DNA of 64,000 nucleotides. Source: Epiperipatus broadwayi. Taxonomy: Eukaryota > Onychophora > Udeonychophora > Euonychophora > Peripatidae. Below the pieces are notes generated by a model that saw only the letters and a list, made by a program, of their open reading frames with translations, searched no databases and was not told the origin of the DNA. The position numbers and the translations under genes are program-made. Position 1 is the stretch's first letter. The number at the start of each line of letters is the position of its first letter. Below, piece by piece: positions 1 to 12,180 of the stretch. Where the stretch lies: assembly GCA_028023455.1 (NCBI GenBank), contig JAQFVV010006199.1, positions 4,350,972-4,414,971 of the forward strand, read 5' to 3'.

Positions 1-112
1 ATTTTCCCATAGGAACCCACACTGCTTAAAGCAGATAATGAGAATCAATATTACAGAAATAAAAACAGCCAAAATGTTATCAGTCAGTATATGACATTGC
101 ACAGTCAATAAA

Positions 113-114
<2 letters not shown>

Positions 115-159
<45 letters not shown>
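115..159. repeat. (TA)n microsatellite
   Basis: A nearly uninterrupted run of TA dinucleotides with one TG interruption. It is the first of many (TA)n tracts in the window. Confidence 0.95.
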
Positions 160-2339
160 ATTTAAAACATAAATATATATATGTGGTGCAGATGCAACCA
201 CAAGTATTTTCAAGTGACAATGATATCTGCATAATCACAGAACCTTACATTTTATAAGGGAGTTTAATTCCAGCCTTTCTTCTGACATAAATGAACTTTT
301 CACATTGTATTGTATATTATATAACTTTTGCTTATTAAAATGGATTCACTGTTATTTAGATAATATTTATAAGTTAAATAAAAGATTTCAAATATACAAA
401 TAGGTTTGTTTCTATTATTAATATACAATATTTCTTTAGGTAAATTTTTCAAGTATCTTTCTTTGTACTCCTATTTCTAGTGCATAATATCTAATTAAAA
501 TAGGAATCATTTTTAAGTTGATATGATTGAACTGTCAATGATAATTGTAATAAATTTGATTTCATTCAAGTCTTTCATTATCTGATTCGTTGTGTGGAGG
601 GAAAAAGCCTTTAAAATAATACTTTGTGCTTTTGCTTATAACACATTAATTTCTTGTTATATATATATATTATTTTTGTCATGCAATCCAATAATTTAAA
701 AATTCTTGGTATGCTTCAATGAATTATAAGCATTTGCATATTGCAAAAATTTCCACTTCCTTTTTCTTATACTTTTTTATTTGAAAAATTGTCCTTCAAT
801 TGAACCTGAATTACTATTATTTATTGGTAATTTTATATAATTTTTAACATTAGAATATTCTGCCAACTGTATTCTATGCTAATATATGACTTGAATATTA
901 TGCAGTTAACCATTACATTATCCTTGTGTGTAAGATTGTTTTTATTATTGTTTTTAAAGAAGAATTTTTCTTCTAAAATTTGCTGAACAAACATTTTGAC
1001 TTTGGCATGGTATAAAAAATAATTGAAATTTAAATTATAAAATCTTAGAAATATTAATAAGAATTTTAAAGTAATTAAAATAATATAAAACTAACCTTAA
1101 ATTAATAATTTACTAAAAGAATAACATACTTAGAAGTCCATTTAACCCAGCAATTGGTAATTCAGTAATAGATAAATCCATTTATTAATATATAGAAAAA
1201 CTACAATTAGTGGTTTTGTAGTCAAGTGAGAAATTTACTTATCTTCCACATCTTGGACAGGCACATTGTGTATTTAATCATAAAAATTTGCTTAAAACCT
1301 TGCTGAATAATATTGATAATTGTCATGCATTTTTATCATACCAATCATATTTCACTATTGTAAACAGGCATTTGTTTACATTTATAACTTGATTTAAACA
1401 TAGAAACAAATCTTTAAAGTACATACAAAATGTTACAATGCTAGAAAATATGTGAAGCAATATTGTTTGCATGTATCTGAATTATATGCTTTGATTATTC
1501 CACTGATAAGCTCAAATTAAAAATAAATTGTTACACAATTAAAATTTATGGTATATTATATCCTACAAAGCAAAATTATATAATGTAAATAATTGCAAAT
1601 CCTGTATGGTGTTGATATTAGGAAATAAAATATTTATTAAGAAATAAATAAGTTCTGGGTATTCTGTGTAATATCAATAGAATGTTTTTATAAAAATAAT
1701 ACAATCTGCTTCCCTATAATTATTCTTGGGATACTAGGTAAGATTTCTAATAACAGGATTAACCTGGCCAAAATGATACTGATGCAATCTCTAGACTAAC
1801 TATAGGGTTATTATTAAAATAATATTTAAAATTTAATTCACATTATTTTAATATCAATTAAAAATTACTATAGTCTTTGACGTTAGTTATTAATTTATTA
1901 AATTAATTGTAATGCTATGATTTTTTAATCGATTTCTTAATATCTTTTTTAGGGCTCTTGCTAAGCCCAGACAAGATTATTTATTTATCACATTTATTTT
2001 TTTATAGTTTAGAAATTTTTTGAATGTAATGTTTTTATAATTAAATATTGCACATTATTTTTACTGAAGTAGTTTTTAATATATTTAGAGCAGAAACAAA
2101 CCTAACAATAATAATTAAAAATTACCATTCTTACAAAGACTGTACTGTGCAATTTAACTATACTGTATATAACTCTGGTTATAAAACAATTACATAAATG
2201 TAACTATAACCAAAATGTTCTAGGCAAACCTCCATATTAATATATGTAATAAATAGGATACAAGAAGAAATGTCTGCTATTTTTTTGTTAATTATTGTCT
2301 TATATTGACTTAGAGAGTTTTTTGGCATGAGTTTTAATC
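160..2339. other. AT-rich intergenic DNA, no feature seen
   Basis: No open frame looks protein-like on either strand and no RNA gene or clear repeat structure was found. A short (TA)n lies near 660. Confidence 0.6.
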
Positions 2340-2890
2340 TCGAATATATATAAAGTTGACTGTAATATTTTTAACAGTTAATATAGATTTAAACTAATTA
2401 GTAAATGGAGTAATCATTATATATATACTAAGTTAAATCCACAACCAAGATATATTGATGTGTAACAAACAATCTGAGATAATTCTGCAGGTTGATTGAA
2501 AACAATAGCATACTTATCCAATATACCACTAATCAAAAAGTGGCTCCTTTTGATTAGTCCATTTCATTGTTATGCATGAGCTAGTAGCTGGACATTATAG
2601 TTATAAAAGTTGAGATACAATGTATAGCTAGTCAAGTATTTAAATTGAATATTTTTAACATTCAATATAGATGTAAACTAATGACTAAATGGGATAACCA
2701 ATATATATGAAGTTAAATCCACAATCAAGATGTACCGATGTACTGCAACTGATCAGACATGGCTTTTCAGACTGAATGTTAGTTTTTCGATTGTTTTCAG
2801 ATGCCTGCAAAACCATTCTTATTAGTTGCTGCACATCAATATACTTTGCCTGTAGATATAACTTTGTATACATAATGGTTATTCCATTGA
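2340..2890. repeat. Nested foldback repeat (MITE-like)
   Basis: A unit that begins around 2404 and contains 'aagttaaatccacaa' recurs in the same orientation at about 2686-2762 and in inverted orientation at about 2783-2890. The last two copies can pair as arms of about 75 bp around a short loop. The sequence shows one direct and one inverted copy of the same unit. I infer a small non-autonomous transposon that inserted next to, or rearranged with, another copy. A 62-codon open frame on the minus strand lies inside the arms and is a by-product. Confidence 0.6.
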
Positions 2891-2899
2891 CTAATTTCT

Positions 2900-2922
2900 T
2901 TATATATATATATATATATAAT

Positions 2923-2972
<50 letters not shown>
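2900..2972. repeat. (TA)n microsatellite
   Basis: A long TA dinucleotide tract interrupted once by a short AATTAAA-type segment. It directly abuts the foldback repeat upstream. Confidence 0.95.
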
Positions 2973-2976
<4 letters not shown>

Positions 2977-3805
2977 TTTAATTAACCATAGCTTATTGTA
3001 TCTGTAAACAAAGGAAATAAATCACTATCTCTTAATATGAATAAAGGCAACAAAATATTATTATACAACTTTATCAAAGAAAGAAATTTATTTACATTTT
3101 CTTTAAATAGTGTGATCTGAAAATTTTTGAGATGACATTTTTTCATAATTATATGTTGTATTATTTCCATCATTTGCTTCAATTGTTAAATATCTAAAAA
3201 AAAATTGCAGTTTATTTAAACTTTTTAAATGATTTCAGTCTTTAGTAATGGCATATGGTTAGTTTATAACACTATATTTTAATGTTATTATTCATCTTTG
3301 TTTTTCAGGTATTTCTGGTGACCATTTACAGTACTAGTTTACAAATTGAATTTAGACTTTTAGATTTATGAATATTAAATTTTATGTGATGTTCTAACCA
3401 ATTTAGCTATTATGCTTTCAACTTCAGTTATATTACTATAGATAAATATTTTTAAAAAGTTAATGTCAATGATTTTTAATATATCAATATGTTTGACTAA
3501 ATTCATTTGACTATTAATCAAAATTCAATTATATCAATACAAAAAAAAGTTTAATGTACTAAAAAAGAAAAAAATATTTTTTTATTGTATAACAATTTTG
3601 ATCTTTATATAGGACTTAAATTAAAGCATGGTGTAATCCAAATAATCAAAGAGAATTTAGTTTGAACATAAATTGCACTGATTGAATTAATTAATTTATG
3701 GATAACCCATGATTTTATTTAAATTGTACATAATAACCAAAATTGTAGTCCAAGAGAAAAAAATATTTATTTTTACTTTTTAATGCATTAGTTTTTAATT
3801 TAAAT
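2973..3805. other. AT-rich intergenic DNA, no feature seen
   Basis: Nothing recognisable. The 66-codon minus-strand open frame at 2982-3182 has no motif and a composition expected from AT-rich sequence. Confidence 0.55.
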
Positions 3806-3872
3806 AAAAACTTTTTAAAAAATAATATATATATATATATATATATATATTTTTATAAAAGTTTTTATCTAG

Positions 3873-3908
<36 letters not shown>

Positions 3909-3912
3909 CTAG
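3806..3912. repeat. Two adjacent (TA)-cored hairpins
   Basis: Two TA tracts are each bracketed by inverted flanks: AAAACTTTTT on the left pairs with AAAAGTTTTT, then TCTAGATTAT pairs with ATAATCTAG. The result is two back-to-back perfect or near-perfect palindromes able to form cruciforms. Confidence 0.7.
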
Positions 3913-4060
3913 GGAATTTGAAAACTGACTTTCAAACTCCCTTCAGGATCCACACTATCTCATACAACCAATAAACATGACTACATATTTGTGAAAAAGA
4001 TAAATGATCTCCAATATATGTATTCCATGCTCAACCAGCACTCATGAGTTGGTCCAGATT
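3911..4060 (-). repeat. Dispersed repeat copy, same family as 18.6-18.8 and 57.9-58.3 kb
   Basis: Landmarks such as 'gactttcaaactcccttca', 'gataaatgatctcc' and 'actcatgagttggtccaga' recur with small changes in the 57.9-58.3 kb inverted repeat and, more diverged, at 18.6-18.8 kb. Read on the minus strand the end holds a B-box-like TTTTCAAATTCC, which suggests a tRNA-related SINE. The identity of the family is not known to me. Confidence 0.55.
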
Positions 4061-4067
4061 ATTATCT

Positions 4068-4115
<48 letters not shown>
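4068..4115. repeat. (CA)n-(TA)n compound microsatellite
   Basis: About eleven CA units run directly into about twelve TA units. Confidence 0.95.
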
Positions 4116-4116
4116 G

Positions 4117-5117
4117 TGATCAATAGATGGAGCTTTACCAAAACCTCCAAACAAGCTTATTTTTGCTTACATAAACATCAGAGTCAGAATTCACTGTCTC
4201 TTTCATTGGCTCCACCTTCAGATCAGCTGATTTCAATCTGATTTGCTATCATCAGTGAAGGATAGGAGTTAGAAACTAGATCTAAACAGTAACTCCAAGT
4301 GTTTATGCAACAAGTTCCTATCAGTTTGCAAGCTTGAATTTTTTAGACACGTAAATGTCTTCAAACCATGGGTCTGATATCAGTTCAGATTCACAACATA
4401 GTCATAGCTTCTGCAATATATATCATTGCAAGAAACTTCAAAGGTACATTTATGAAAAACAAGTTATAAAATGTAAACTTGCTATCACTTGTATTTATGA
4501 TCAATAGATGGAGCTTTACCAAAACCTCCAAACAAGTGTATTTTTGTTTACATAAATGTCAGAGTCAGAATTCACTGATTCTTTCATTGGTTCCACCTTC
4601 AGATCAGCTAATTTGCTATCATCAGTGAAAGATAGGAGTTAGAAACTAGACCTAAACACTAACTTCAAGTGTTTATGCAACCAGTTCCTATCAGTTTACA
4701 AGCATGAATTTTTTAGACACGTAAATGTCTTCAAACCCAGACTAATAAGGTAGATAGCTATATGGGTCTGATATCAGTTCAGTTTCATATCAGTTCAGTT
4801 TCACCACATAGTCATAGCTTCTGCAATATATATCATTGCAAGAAACTTCAAAGGTACATTTATGAAAAACAAAAACAAGTTATAAAAAAGTAAACTTGCT
4901 ATCGCTTGTATTTATGATCAATAGATGGAGCTTTACCAAAACCTCCAAACAGGCATAGTTTGTTTAAATAAATGTCAGAGTCAAAATGCATTGTCTCTTT
5001 CATTGGCTCCACCTTCAGATCAGCTGATTTCAAGCTGATTTGCTATCATCAGTGAAGAATAGGAGTTGGAAACTAGACCTAAACACTAACTCCAAGCATT
5101 TATGCAACAAGTTCCTA

Positions 5118-5124
<7 letters not shown>
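4117..5124. repeat. Tandem repeat of ~0.4 kb, three units
   Basis: Units start with 'gatcaatagatggagcttta' at 4118, 4499 and 4916, giving periods of 381 and 417 bp. The third unit is cut off by the (TA)n tract at 5125. Unit 2 is longer because of an extra segment at about 4737-4760 and a local duplication of 'atatcagttcagtttca'. Units differ by scattered substitutions. It is either a short satellite array or tandem duplication of an older dispersed element; no coding content is seen. Confidence 0.85.

Positions 5125-5208
<84 letters not shown>
5125..5208. repeat. (TA)n microsatellite, left flank of the LTR composite
   Basis: Uninterrupted TA dinucleotides that end where the first LTR begins. 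A matching short (TA)n follows the last LTR at 18083, so the composite appears to sit inside this microsatellite. Confidence 0.9.
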
Positions 5209-5214
<6 letters not shown>

Positions 5215-7337
5215 AGTAACTTACAGTTATTATTATTGGTCTAACGTGTTTTATCTCTTGTGAAATTATTTATAAATATAAATTTTTATTTGACTATTTT
5301 ATTATGTAACATATATGTACTATTTATATATACATTTAAGTTTTAAATAATACATACCTTAAGCTTTTGAGTAAAATGCCAGATTTGAAGTTAAGAATAA
5401 ATACTTATATATTTTTTTTATTTTATTATTAAATCTTAATGTCAGTGGAACAATTGATAGTTGAGTTAAGCATGAACTTGTATATAACACACGAGTAGAT
5501 TCATTCGTTCTCTTGATATAAAAAAAAACGAAAGAAAAAGAAAATCTTTTCTCTTTAAAAATAGCATTTTTCTTTTATCAATACTACTATTTAATGATTG
5601 GAATTTAAATATTAACTTTTCCAAATTAAAATAATTTGTGGATTAAAAGTCTGTAAGGAAAATATATTTATCTTTCTACTCAATCTTAAAGGAATAGCAA
5701 TATAAAGGAAAAGAACGTCTGTTTAAGTTTTTTGGAAACTACGTTGTTTTAATACTTCCATGATTCTTCGGATATATATAAATTTAAGATAATTATATAT
5801 ATATATATAGGATAAAACAATGTGTTTTGAGTAAAACAGCTTTATATCGTAAAGGTTTCGAAACCAACCTTGCATGCTATTTTAAAATATTTTGAAATAT
5901 TGAATATATAGAACGTCTAGTGATAATAGAGAAATGAAGATTAAGAACATCTACATTCGAAGAATATTTATTTTATTTCACATTAATCTGTTCATTGGAT
6001 GTTATTGACAGTTTATCGTTTAAGGATAAATGGAATCATCATTGTACCAATGGATTGGTGATGTGCTTCGTAAGAGATCTTCATTGGGATGATGAACTAT
6101 AGACTTCAATATCTACTCTCAACTCTCTTATAAATAAGTTTCCTTTATTATTTATTTGTATATATTATAATAATGCTTATATTATTTTAATATGTTTATT
6201 ATTATTATTATTATCTTTATTTCAAATTTGGCATCGCATCATATATATCTTAAAAGGAAAATTATATTTATTATTAAATATAATTAATTGAAAGCTTGAC
6301 ATAATTCATCAAATTAGATGAGGGATATAAAAAATAGTTATTATTTGACAGATATCTTAAACAGGATTATATTGTGTTTACTACGTAATATTGTAAACGT
6401 TTAATGTATTTTTATTTATTAAAAATACATATAATATATAAGTTATACAATGGTAAATAATACTTATATATGGGTAATTGTGAAGCATATAAATAAGAAC
6501 GATAAATAAATTAATAAGTTACATAAATTATTAATTTGTTTTTATATATCTGTTAATTTAAGCTATTTTCTTTAATTTTTGAAAGTTTATTATAGTATTG
6601 AGTTTTATCATAGGGTATTAAATAAAAAATATCATTTATTAATATTCTTTTAAAATGATAAAATTCATCTGTATTTATATATTAATATTTTATTATCTAT
6701 TCTATTATATTTTTTATTGTTTATTAAATATTGATTTGTTAACATGACCTCTTTGTCTAATCATTATTGAATTATATTATATATATGCTAGTATTATAAA
6801 TATCATATGAATAATAGTTATAATTAATGCTTATATAAAGGCATATGAAATAACTTGTTTTGAAATTATTCCTGAAAAGAACTAATTGCAAATTCTCCGT
6901 GAGTTTGAATATCGTGGCATAATGGTGACTGAAAGAGGGATGAAAGATGGATGACCTGGTCTAAATTGTATTTAAACTTATTTAAAGATTAAGATATAAT
7001 GGGACAGCCTATTTGATAGCCTTAGTTGAGGCACCAAATAAAACGGAACGGCATTTAATCATCCCAGTTGATGTATTAAATGTAATATAATGAATTATAT
7101 TTAATGTTTAGAAATCATTAACTTAATGCTTCACAGTTAGGTTCGCCAAATATAACAGAATGGATTATATTTAAAATCTAAGTTGGTCTTGTTAAATATA
7201 AAGAGATGATTAAATTCCTTAGAAAGAGGATACGCATTTCACTACAATCGGACTTTGGGTCTTCAAGTAGAAGGCTAGAAATGAATCGATGAAATACTAA
7301 ATCCATGATTATATATATCTTTATTATGCTAGCTCAA
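5209..7337 (+). mobile_element. LTR copy A of the Gypsy-type element, 3' end inverted
   Basis: From 5209 to about 6990 this is collinear with the two LTRs at 7513 and 15942, with scattered substitutions. At 6990/6991 collinearity stops and the rest (to 7337) is the reverse complement of the LTR 3' end. It is therefore an LTR-derived copy and not a normal LTR. It is followed directly by a fragment of the element's internal 3' end and a polypurine tract, as if it once was the 5' LTR of a tandem copy whose body was lost. Confidence 0.85.
6991..7337 (-). repeat. Inverted terminal ~347 bp of LTR copy A
   Basis: This segment is the reverse complement of about 9313-9658 in LTR copy B. Its first bases (AGATATAA) match the complement of the LTR end plus three bases (TCT) of the leader that follows LTR B, so the inverted piece carries an LTR/leader junction. 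The other end stops at 'gctagctcaa' next to 'agaataaaat', which belongs to the internal 3' region. Confidence 0.85.
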
Positions 7338-7512
7338 AGAATAAAATAGCCCAAGTATTAGGAAGATATAACAGTTAAAAAAAAAAAAAATTCAACCCTT
7401 CATAAAATCCAACTATAAATGCAATTAAACTATAAGAAGATACTAAAATAGTTGTAAGTGTTTAAAATTTTAACTTAAATTAAAATTTTAAATTTCCGAA
7501 GGGAAGGGGAAA
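7338..7512 (+). mobile_element. Orphan internal 3' fragment with polypurine tract
   Basis: It matches 15773-15941, the stretch just upstream of the 3' LTR, including 'aataaaatagcccaagta' and the purine tract GAAGGGAAGGGGAAA (7498-7512). It lacks all coding regions, so about 6 kb of an upstream element body is missing between LTR copy A and this fragment. The A-run near 7378-7391 is longer than in the 3' copy. Confidence 0.85.
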
Positions 7513-9655
7513 TATAATAGTAACTTACAGTTATTATTATTGGTCTAACGTGTTTTATCTCTTGTGAAATTATTTATAAATAATAAATTTTTATTTGACT
7601 ATTTTATTATGTAACATATATGTACTATTTATATATACATTTAAGTTTTAAATAATACATACCTTAAGCTTTTGAGTAAAATGCCAGATTTGAAGTTAAG
7701 AATAAATACTTATATATTTTTTTTATTTTATTATTAAATCTTAATGTCAGTGGAACAATTGATAGTTGAGTTAAGCATGAACTTGTATATAACACACGAG
7801 CAGATTCGTTCGTTCTCTTGATATAAAAAAAAAACGAAAGAAAAAGAAAATCTTTTCTCTTTAAAAATAGCATTTTTCATTTATCAATACTACTATTTAA
7901 CGATTGGAATTTAAATATTAACTTTTTCAAATTAAAATAATTTGTGGATTAAAAGTCTGCAAGGAAAATATATTTAATTTTCTACTCAATCTTAAAGGAA
8001 TAGCAATATAAAAGAAAAGAACGTCTGTTTAAGTTTTTTTGGAAACTACGTTGTTTTAATACTTCCGTGATTCTTCGGATATATATAAATTTAAGATAAT
8101 TATATATATATAGGATAAAACAATGTGTTTTGAGTAAAACAGCTTTATATCATAAAGGTTTCGAAACCAACCTTGCATGCTATTTTAAAATATTTTGAAA
8201 TATTGAATATATAGAACGTCTAGTGATAATAGAGAAATGAAGATTAAGAACATCCACATTCAAAGAATATTTATTTTATTTCACATTAATCCGGTCATTG
8301 GATGTTATTGACAGTTTATCGTTTAAGGATAAATGGAATCATTATTGTACCAATGGATTGGTGATGTGCTTCGTAAGAGATCTTCATTGGGATGATGAAC
8401 TATAGACTTCAATATCTACCTCTCAACTCTCTTATAAATAAGTTTCCTTTATTATTTATTTATATATATTATAATAATGCTTATATTATTTTAATATGTT
8501 TATTATTATTATTATTATTATCTTTATTTCAAATTTGGCATCGCATCATATATATCTTAAAAGGAAAATTATATTTATTATTAAATATAATTAATTGAAA
8601 GCTTAACATAATTCATCAAATTAGATGAGGGATTTAAAAAATAGTTATTATTTGACAGATATCTTAAACAGGATTATATTGTGTTTACTACGTAATATTG
8701 TAAACGTTTAATGTATTTTTATTTATTAAAAATACATATAATATATAAGTTATACAATGGTAAATAATACTTATATATGGGTAATTGTGAAGCATATAAA
8801 TAAGAACGATAAATAAATTAATAAGTTACATAAATTATTAATTTTTGAACCCAGATATTGTTTTTATATATCTGTTAATTTAAGCTATTTTCTTTAATTT
8901 TTGAAAGTTTATTATAGTATTGATTTTTATCATAGGGTATTAAATAAAAATATCATTTATTAATATTCTTTTAAAATGATAAAATTCATCCGTATTTATT
9001 TAGTAATATTTTATTATCTATTCTATTATATTTTTTATTGTTTATTAAATATTGATTTGTTAACGTGACCTCTTTGTCTAATCATTATTGAATTATATTA
9101 TATATATGCTAGTATTATAAATATCATATGAATAATACTTATAATTAATGCTTATATAAAGGCATATGAAATAACTTGTTTTGAAATTATTCCTGAAAAG
9201 AGCTAATTACAACTTCTCCATGAGTTTGAATATCATGGCATAATGGTGACTGAAAGAGGGATGAAAGATGGATGACCTGGTCTAAATTGTATTTAAACTT
9301 ATTTAAAGATTATTGAGCTAGCATAATAAAGATATATATAATCATGGATTTAGTATTTCATTGATTCATTTCTAGCATTCTACTTGAAGTCCCAAAGTCC
9401 GATTGTAGTGAAATGCGTATCCTCTTTCTAAGGAATTTAATCATCTCTTTATATTTAACAAGACCAACTTAGATTTTAAATATAATCCATTCTGTTATAT
9501 TTGGCGAACCTAACTGTGAAGCATTAAGTTAATGATTTCTAAACATTAAATATAATTGATTATATTACATTTAATACATCAACTGGGATGATTAAATGCC
9601 GTTCCGTTTTATTTTGTGCCTCAACTAAGGCTATCAAATAGGCTGTCCCGTTATA
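7513..9655 (+). repeat. 5' LTR (copy B)
   Basis: It is collinear with 15942-18082 along its whole length. The start is fixed by the preceding polypurine tract and the end by the primer site that follows. It begins TATAAT and ends GTTATA, a short imperfect inverted pair, not the usual TG...CA. It holds no convincing ORF; a 68-codon hydrophobic frame at 8392-8598 and a 69-codon one on the other strand are composition artefacts. Confidence 0.9.
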
Positions 9656-10062
9656 TCTGGTGACCCAAACTTTAGGGGCTTCGATTAATTAAATCTCATA
9701 CCCTGTAGACTGCGTTTTATCTGGTGTGCAATGTTTTAGGCATTGAATCTATAATTTCGATTCATTATATATGGTATTTATAATTGCAAGATTAATATAA
9801 ATAAAAAAAAATGGTAATATATATAATATGATTTAGAGAGATCAATATTTAAATAACTAATTATTAAATTATGTTTTAAACAAGAGTTGAGGGGGATAAA
9901 GTTTTATATAGCCATAGACGTTTAAAAATATACACATATATTATTAGAACATCATAAGTATATATAAATAGCATGGGGTGGTAGAGAACTTTACGATATA
10001 ATATTTTGGTTATAAAAATATATATACACTTAAGTAATATTTGAATTAAGTTAAAATTTGTT
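9656..10062 (+). other. Untranslated leader of the Gypsy-type element
   Basis: Runs from the LTR end to the gag start codon. It begins with the primer-binding site and contains no coding frame in the sense orientation. The 72-codon minus-strand frame at 9876-10094 is unlikely to be real. Confidence 0.7.
9658..9675 (+). promoter_or_regulatory. Primer-binding site (tRNA-primed)
   Basis: TGGTGACCC begins three bases after the LTR end. Its first nine bases complement a tRNA 3' end of the form GGGTCACCA, as found in animal tRNA-Trp. The following bases do not clearly extend the match, so the tRNA identity is tentative while the primer-site role is well placed. Confidence 0.7.
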
Positions 10063-12180
10063 ATGCTGCGAAGTGGGAAAATGTTTTCAAACAAAGATAT
10101 TAAATGCTCTAGTCAAATGCAAGATGATTTGCAAAGTGAACTAAGTGATGATAGTAATATTATAAAACAATCATTATTAGTACAAGTACCTGGGGGTTCT
10201 ACAACCATAATTGAATACCCTCAACAAACACTGAGTTTAGATCAAGTGTTATCTCAAACACAAAATATAGTTAATGAAGGTTTAAATCAATTATCTACAA
10301 TTGAGATTAGTCAATCATCTAATGTTGGAACAATTCAGCAAATGTTACATATGTTTATGAATAAATTAGATGATTTAAAAAATAATTTGAATAAAAAAAT
10401 GGATGATAATAGTACTAGTTTTAGAAGTGATATGTGTAACTTAAAAAGTGATTTGAATCAAAAATTGGATGATAATATTAATAGTTTAAAAAGTGATTTG
10501 ACTCAAAAATTGGATAATAATAGTAAAAAATTAGATAGTTTAAAAAATGATTTGAAGGTTGAAATAACAGGAATTGAAAATAAACTATCTACAAAAATCC
10601 AACAATTAAATTTAAATGTGGATAATGTTAAAAAAGATAACATAGAAATTAAACAAGCATTAAATGATTTAAAGAATGAAATTGATGAAAATAATTCAAA
10701 ATGTCAACAACAGTTTAGTGAGTTCCAAGGTGACATAATAGATAAATTTAATGTTAAATGTGATGAAATGTATAAAAATCAAGGAATTTTTAGGGATGAA
10801 GTAAAAGAAGAACAAAATAAAATACGGAATGAAATCCAAGTAGATAGACAACAAACACAAGCAAGAATAAATCAACTATCTACTAAACATAATAATGAGG
10901 TAGAATCTCAGAATAATGTATTGGAGACTATTGATCATCAACTTAAAACTTTAGAAAATAAAATGAATTCAATAGAAATTAATACAAATATAGACAAAAA
11001 TGTATTGGAAAAATTAAGGAAAGATACTACTGAAACTTGGAATAGAGTAAATAAAATAAAGGAATCAACTGATAGTAGATTTTTGGTTATTGAAACACAG
11101 ATATGTAAAAGAACACCAACTATAGAAATGCATCAGGTTGAAAATAATGTAAATACTTATAGTTATAATCAAGAACAAAATCATGGTGAAAATCATTTGG
11201 AGGTCATTCAAAAAGATCCACAACAAGTAATTGACTCTGGTAATAGATCAAATTTTCAGTATCATATAATGCCTGAAGTTGAAAATTATCCTAGTAATTT
11301 TGAATTAGAAGGGTTAAACTTAAATACTTATAGGATTAATCATGAAAATCAAGCATCAACTTCTCAGTTGAATGTTTTAGAAAAACAAAAGGTATACAAC
11401 CATTCAATACCAAGTAGTACAATTAACCAATTTGTTAGGTTAAAAATATTCAAAGGATCTCATAATGAATCTCCGATAGAACATATTAGAAGCCTTAATC
11501 TTTATTTTTCCGTTAACCGTAGTTTATCAGAAGGAGAAAAAGTGATTGTTGCATATAGTCACTTACAAGGAGATGCATTGATGTGGTGGGAGTCTTTATC
11601 ACAAACTCCATCTACTTATATGAAATATCAAGAGTTATTAATTAAAAATTTTTGGAATAGAGATAAACAAGAGGCTTTATTGTACCAAATATTCCAAGAT
11701 AAGTATAAACAGACACCTGGAGAAACCTTGACCAAATTCTTTCGCCGTCAAATAACAAAATTAAGAACACTTAATACTTATCATTTAAGTGAAGGCGAAA
11801 TGATTAGAATAATAAAAAGAAATTTACCACTTAAAATAGAACAATCATTATTGTGTACAAATATAACAAAAATAGAACAAATAGTAGAACTTTTAAATAG
11901 TATTGATATGAATCAAACCAATTTATCAATTAGATTACCTGATAAAAAAAAGGAGGAAGCTTCAATCAATACAATATTTTATAATAGAATGAAAAATAAT
12001 AGAAATACCAATTATTGGAAGGGAAAAACATCTCAAAGGAATATACCTTATGACCCCTCTCCCAAAATAAATCGTGATAATTTAAATAAAGTAAAAATAA
12101 CTTCTTCTAATAATCCAAGAAATTCCCCAAAACCGGGATGTAGTAAAGATATATCTATAGATTCACATAAAACAAACTAA
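10063..12180 (+). CDS. gag: Gag polyprotein of the Gypsy-type retrotransposon (intact)
   Basis: A 705-codon frame without interruption. Structural role: assembly of the virus-like particle that packages element RNA. Residues 1-90 are polar. Residues about 95-345 are rich in Leu, Lys, Asp, Asn and Gln with heptad-like spacing, including near-repeats of LKSDLxQKLDxN around 127-160, so a long coiled coil is likely. Residues about 455-650 resemble the retrotransposon Gag capsid family: FKGSHNESPIEHIRSL, an aromatic MWWESL near 507, and PGETLTKFFRRQ. The Lys/Asn/Ser-rich tail lacks the CCHC zinc knuckle common in Gag, so RNA binding may rest on basic residues. ATG at 10063 is the first in frame; a second ATG follows six codons later. 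The pol frame overlaps the last bases in the -1 phase. It is unusual that this frame is intact while pol is heavily damaged. Confidence 0.9.
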   Translation: MLRSGKMFSNKDIKCSSQMQDDLQSELSDDSNIIKQSLLVQVPGGSTTIIEYPQQTLSLDQVLSQTQNIVNEGLNQLSTIEISQSSNVGTIQQMLHMFMNKLDDLKNNLNKKMDDNSTSFRSDMCNLKSDLNQKLDDNINSLKSDLTQKLDNNSKKLDSLKNDLKVEITGIENKLSTKIQQLNLNVDNVKKDNIEIKQALNDLKNEIDENNSKCQQQFSEFQGDIIDKFNVKCDEMYKNQGIFRDEVKEEQNKIRNEIQVDRQQTQARINQLSTKHNNEVESQNNVLETIDHQLKTLENKMNSIEINTNIDKNVLEKLRKDTTETWNRVNKIKESTDSRFLVIETQICKRTPTIEMHQVENNVNTYSYNQEQNHGENHLEVIQKDPQQVIDSGNRSNFQYHIMPEVENYPSNFELEGLNLNTYRINHENQASTSQLNVLEKQKVYNHSIPSSTINQFVRLKIFKGSHNESPIEHIRSLNLYFSVNRSLSEGEKVIVAYSHLQGDALMWWESLSQTPSTYMKYQELLIKNFWNRDKQEALLYQIFQDKYKQTPGETLTKFFRRQITKLRTLNTYHLSEGEMIRIIKRNLPLKIEQSLLCTNITKIEQIVELLNSIDMNQTNLSIRLPDKKKEEASINTIFYNRMKNNRNTNYWKGKTSQRNIPYDPSPKINRDNLNKVKITSSNNPRNSPKPGCSKDISIDSHKTN

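Noticed and set aside
4044-4241. 65-codon frame with Thr-His and Ile-Tyr repeats
   Set aside because: It is a translation of the (CA)n-(TA)n microsatellite.
8392-8598. 68-codon hydrophobic frame in LTR copy B
   Set aside because: Not kept as the same open frame in the other LTR copies; low-complexity AT-rich composition.
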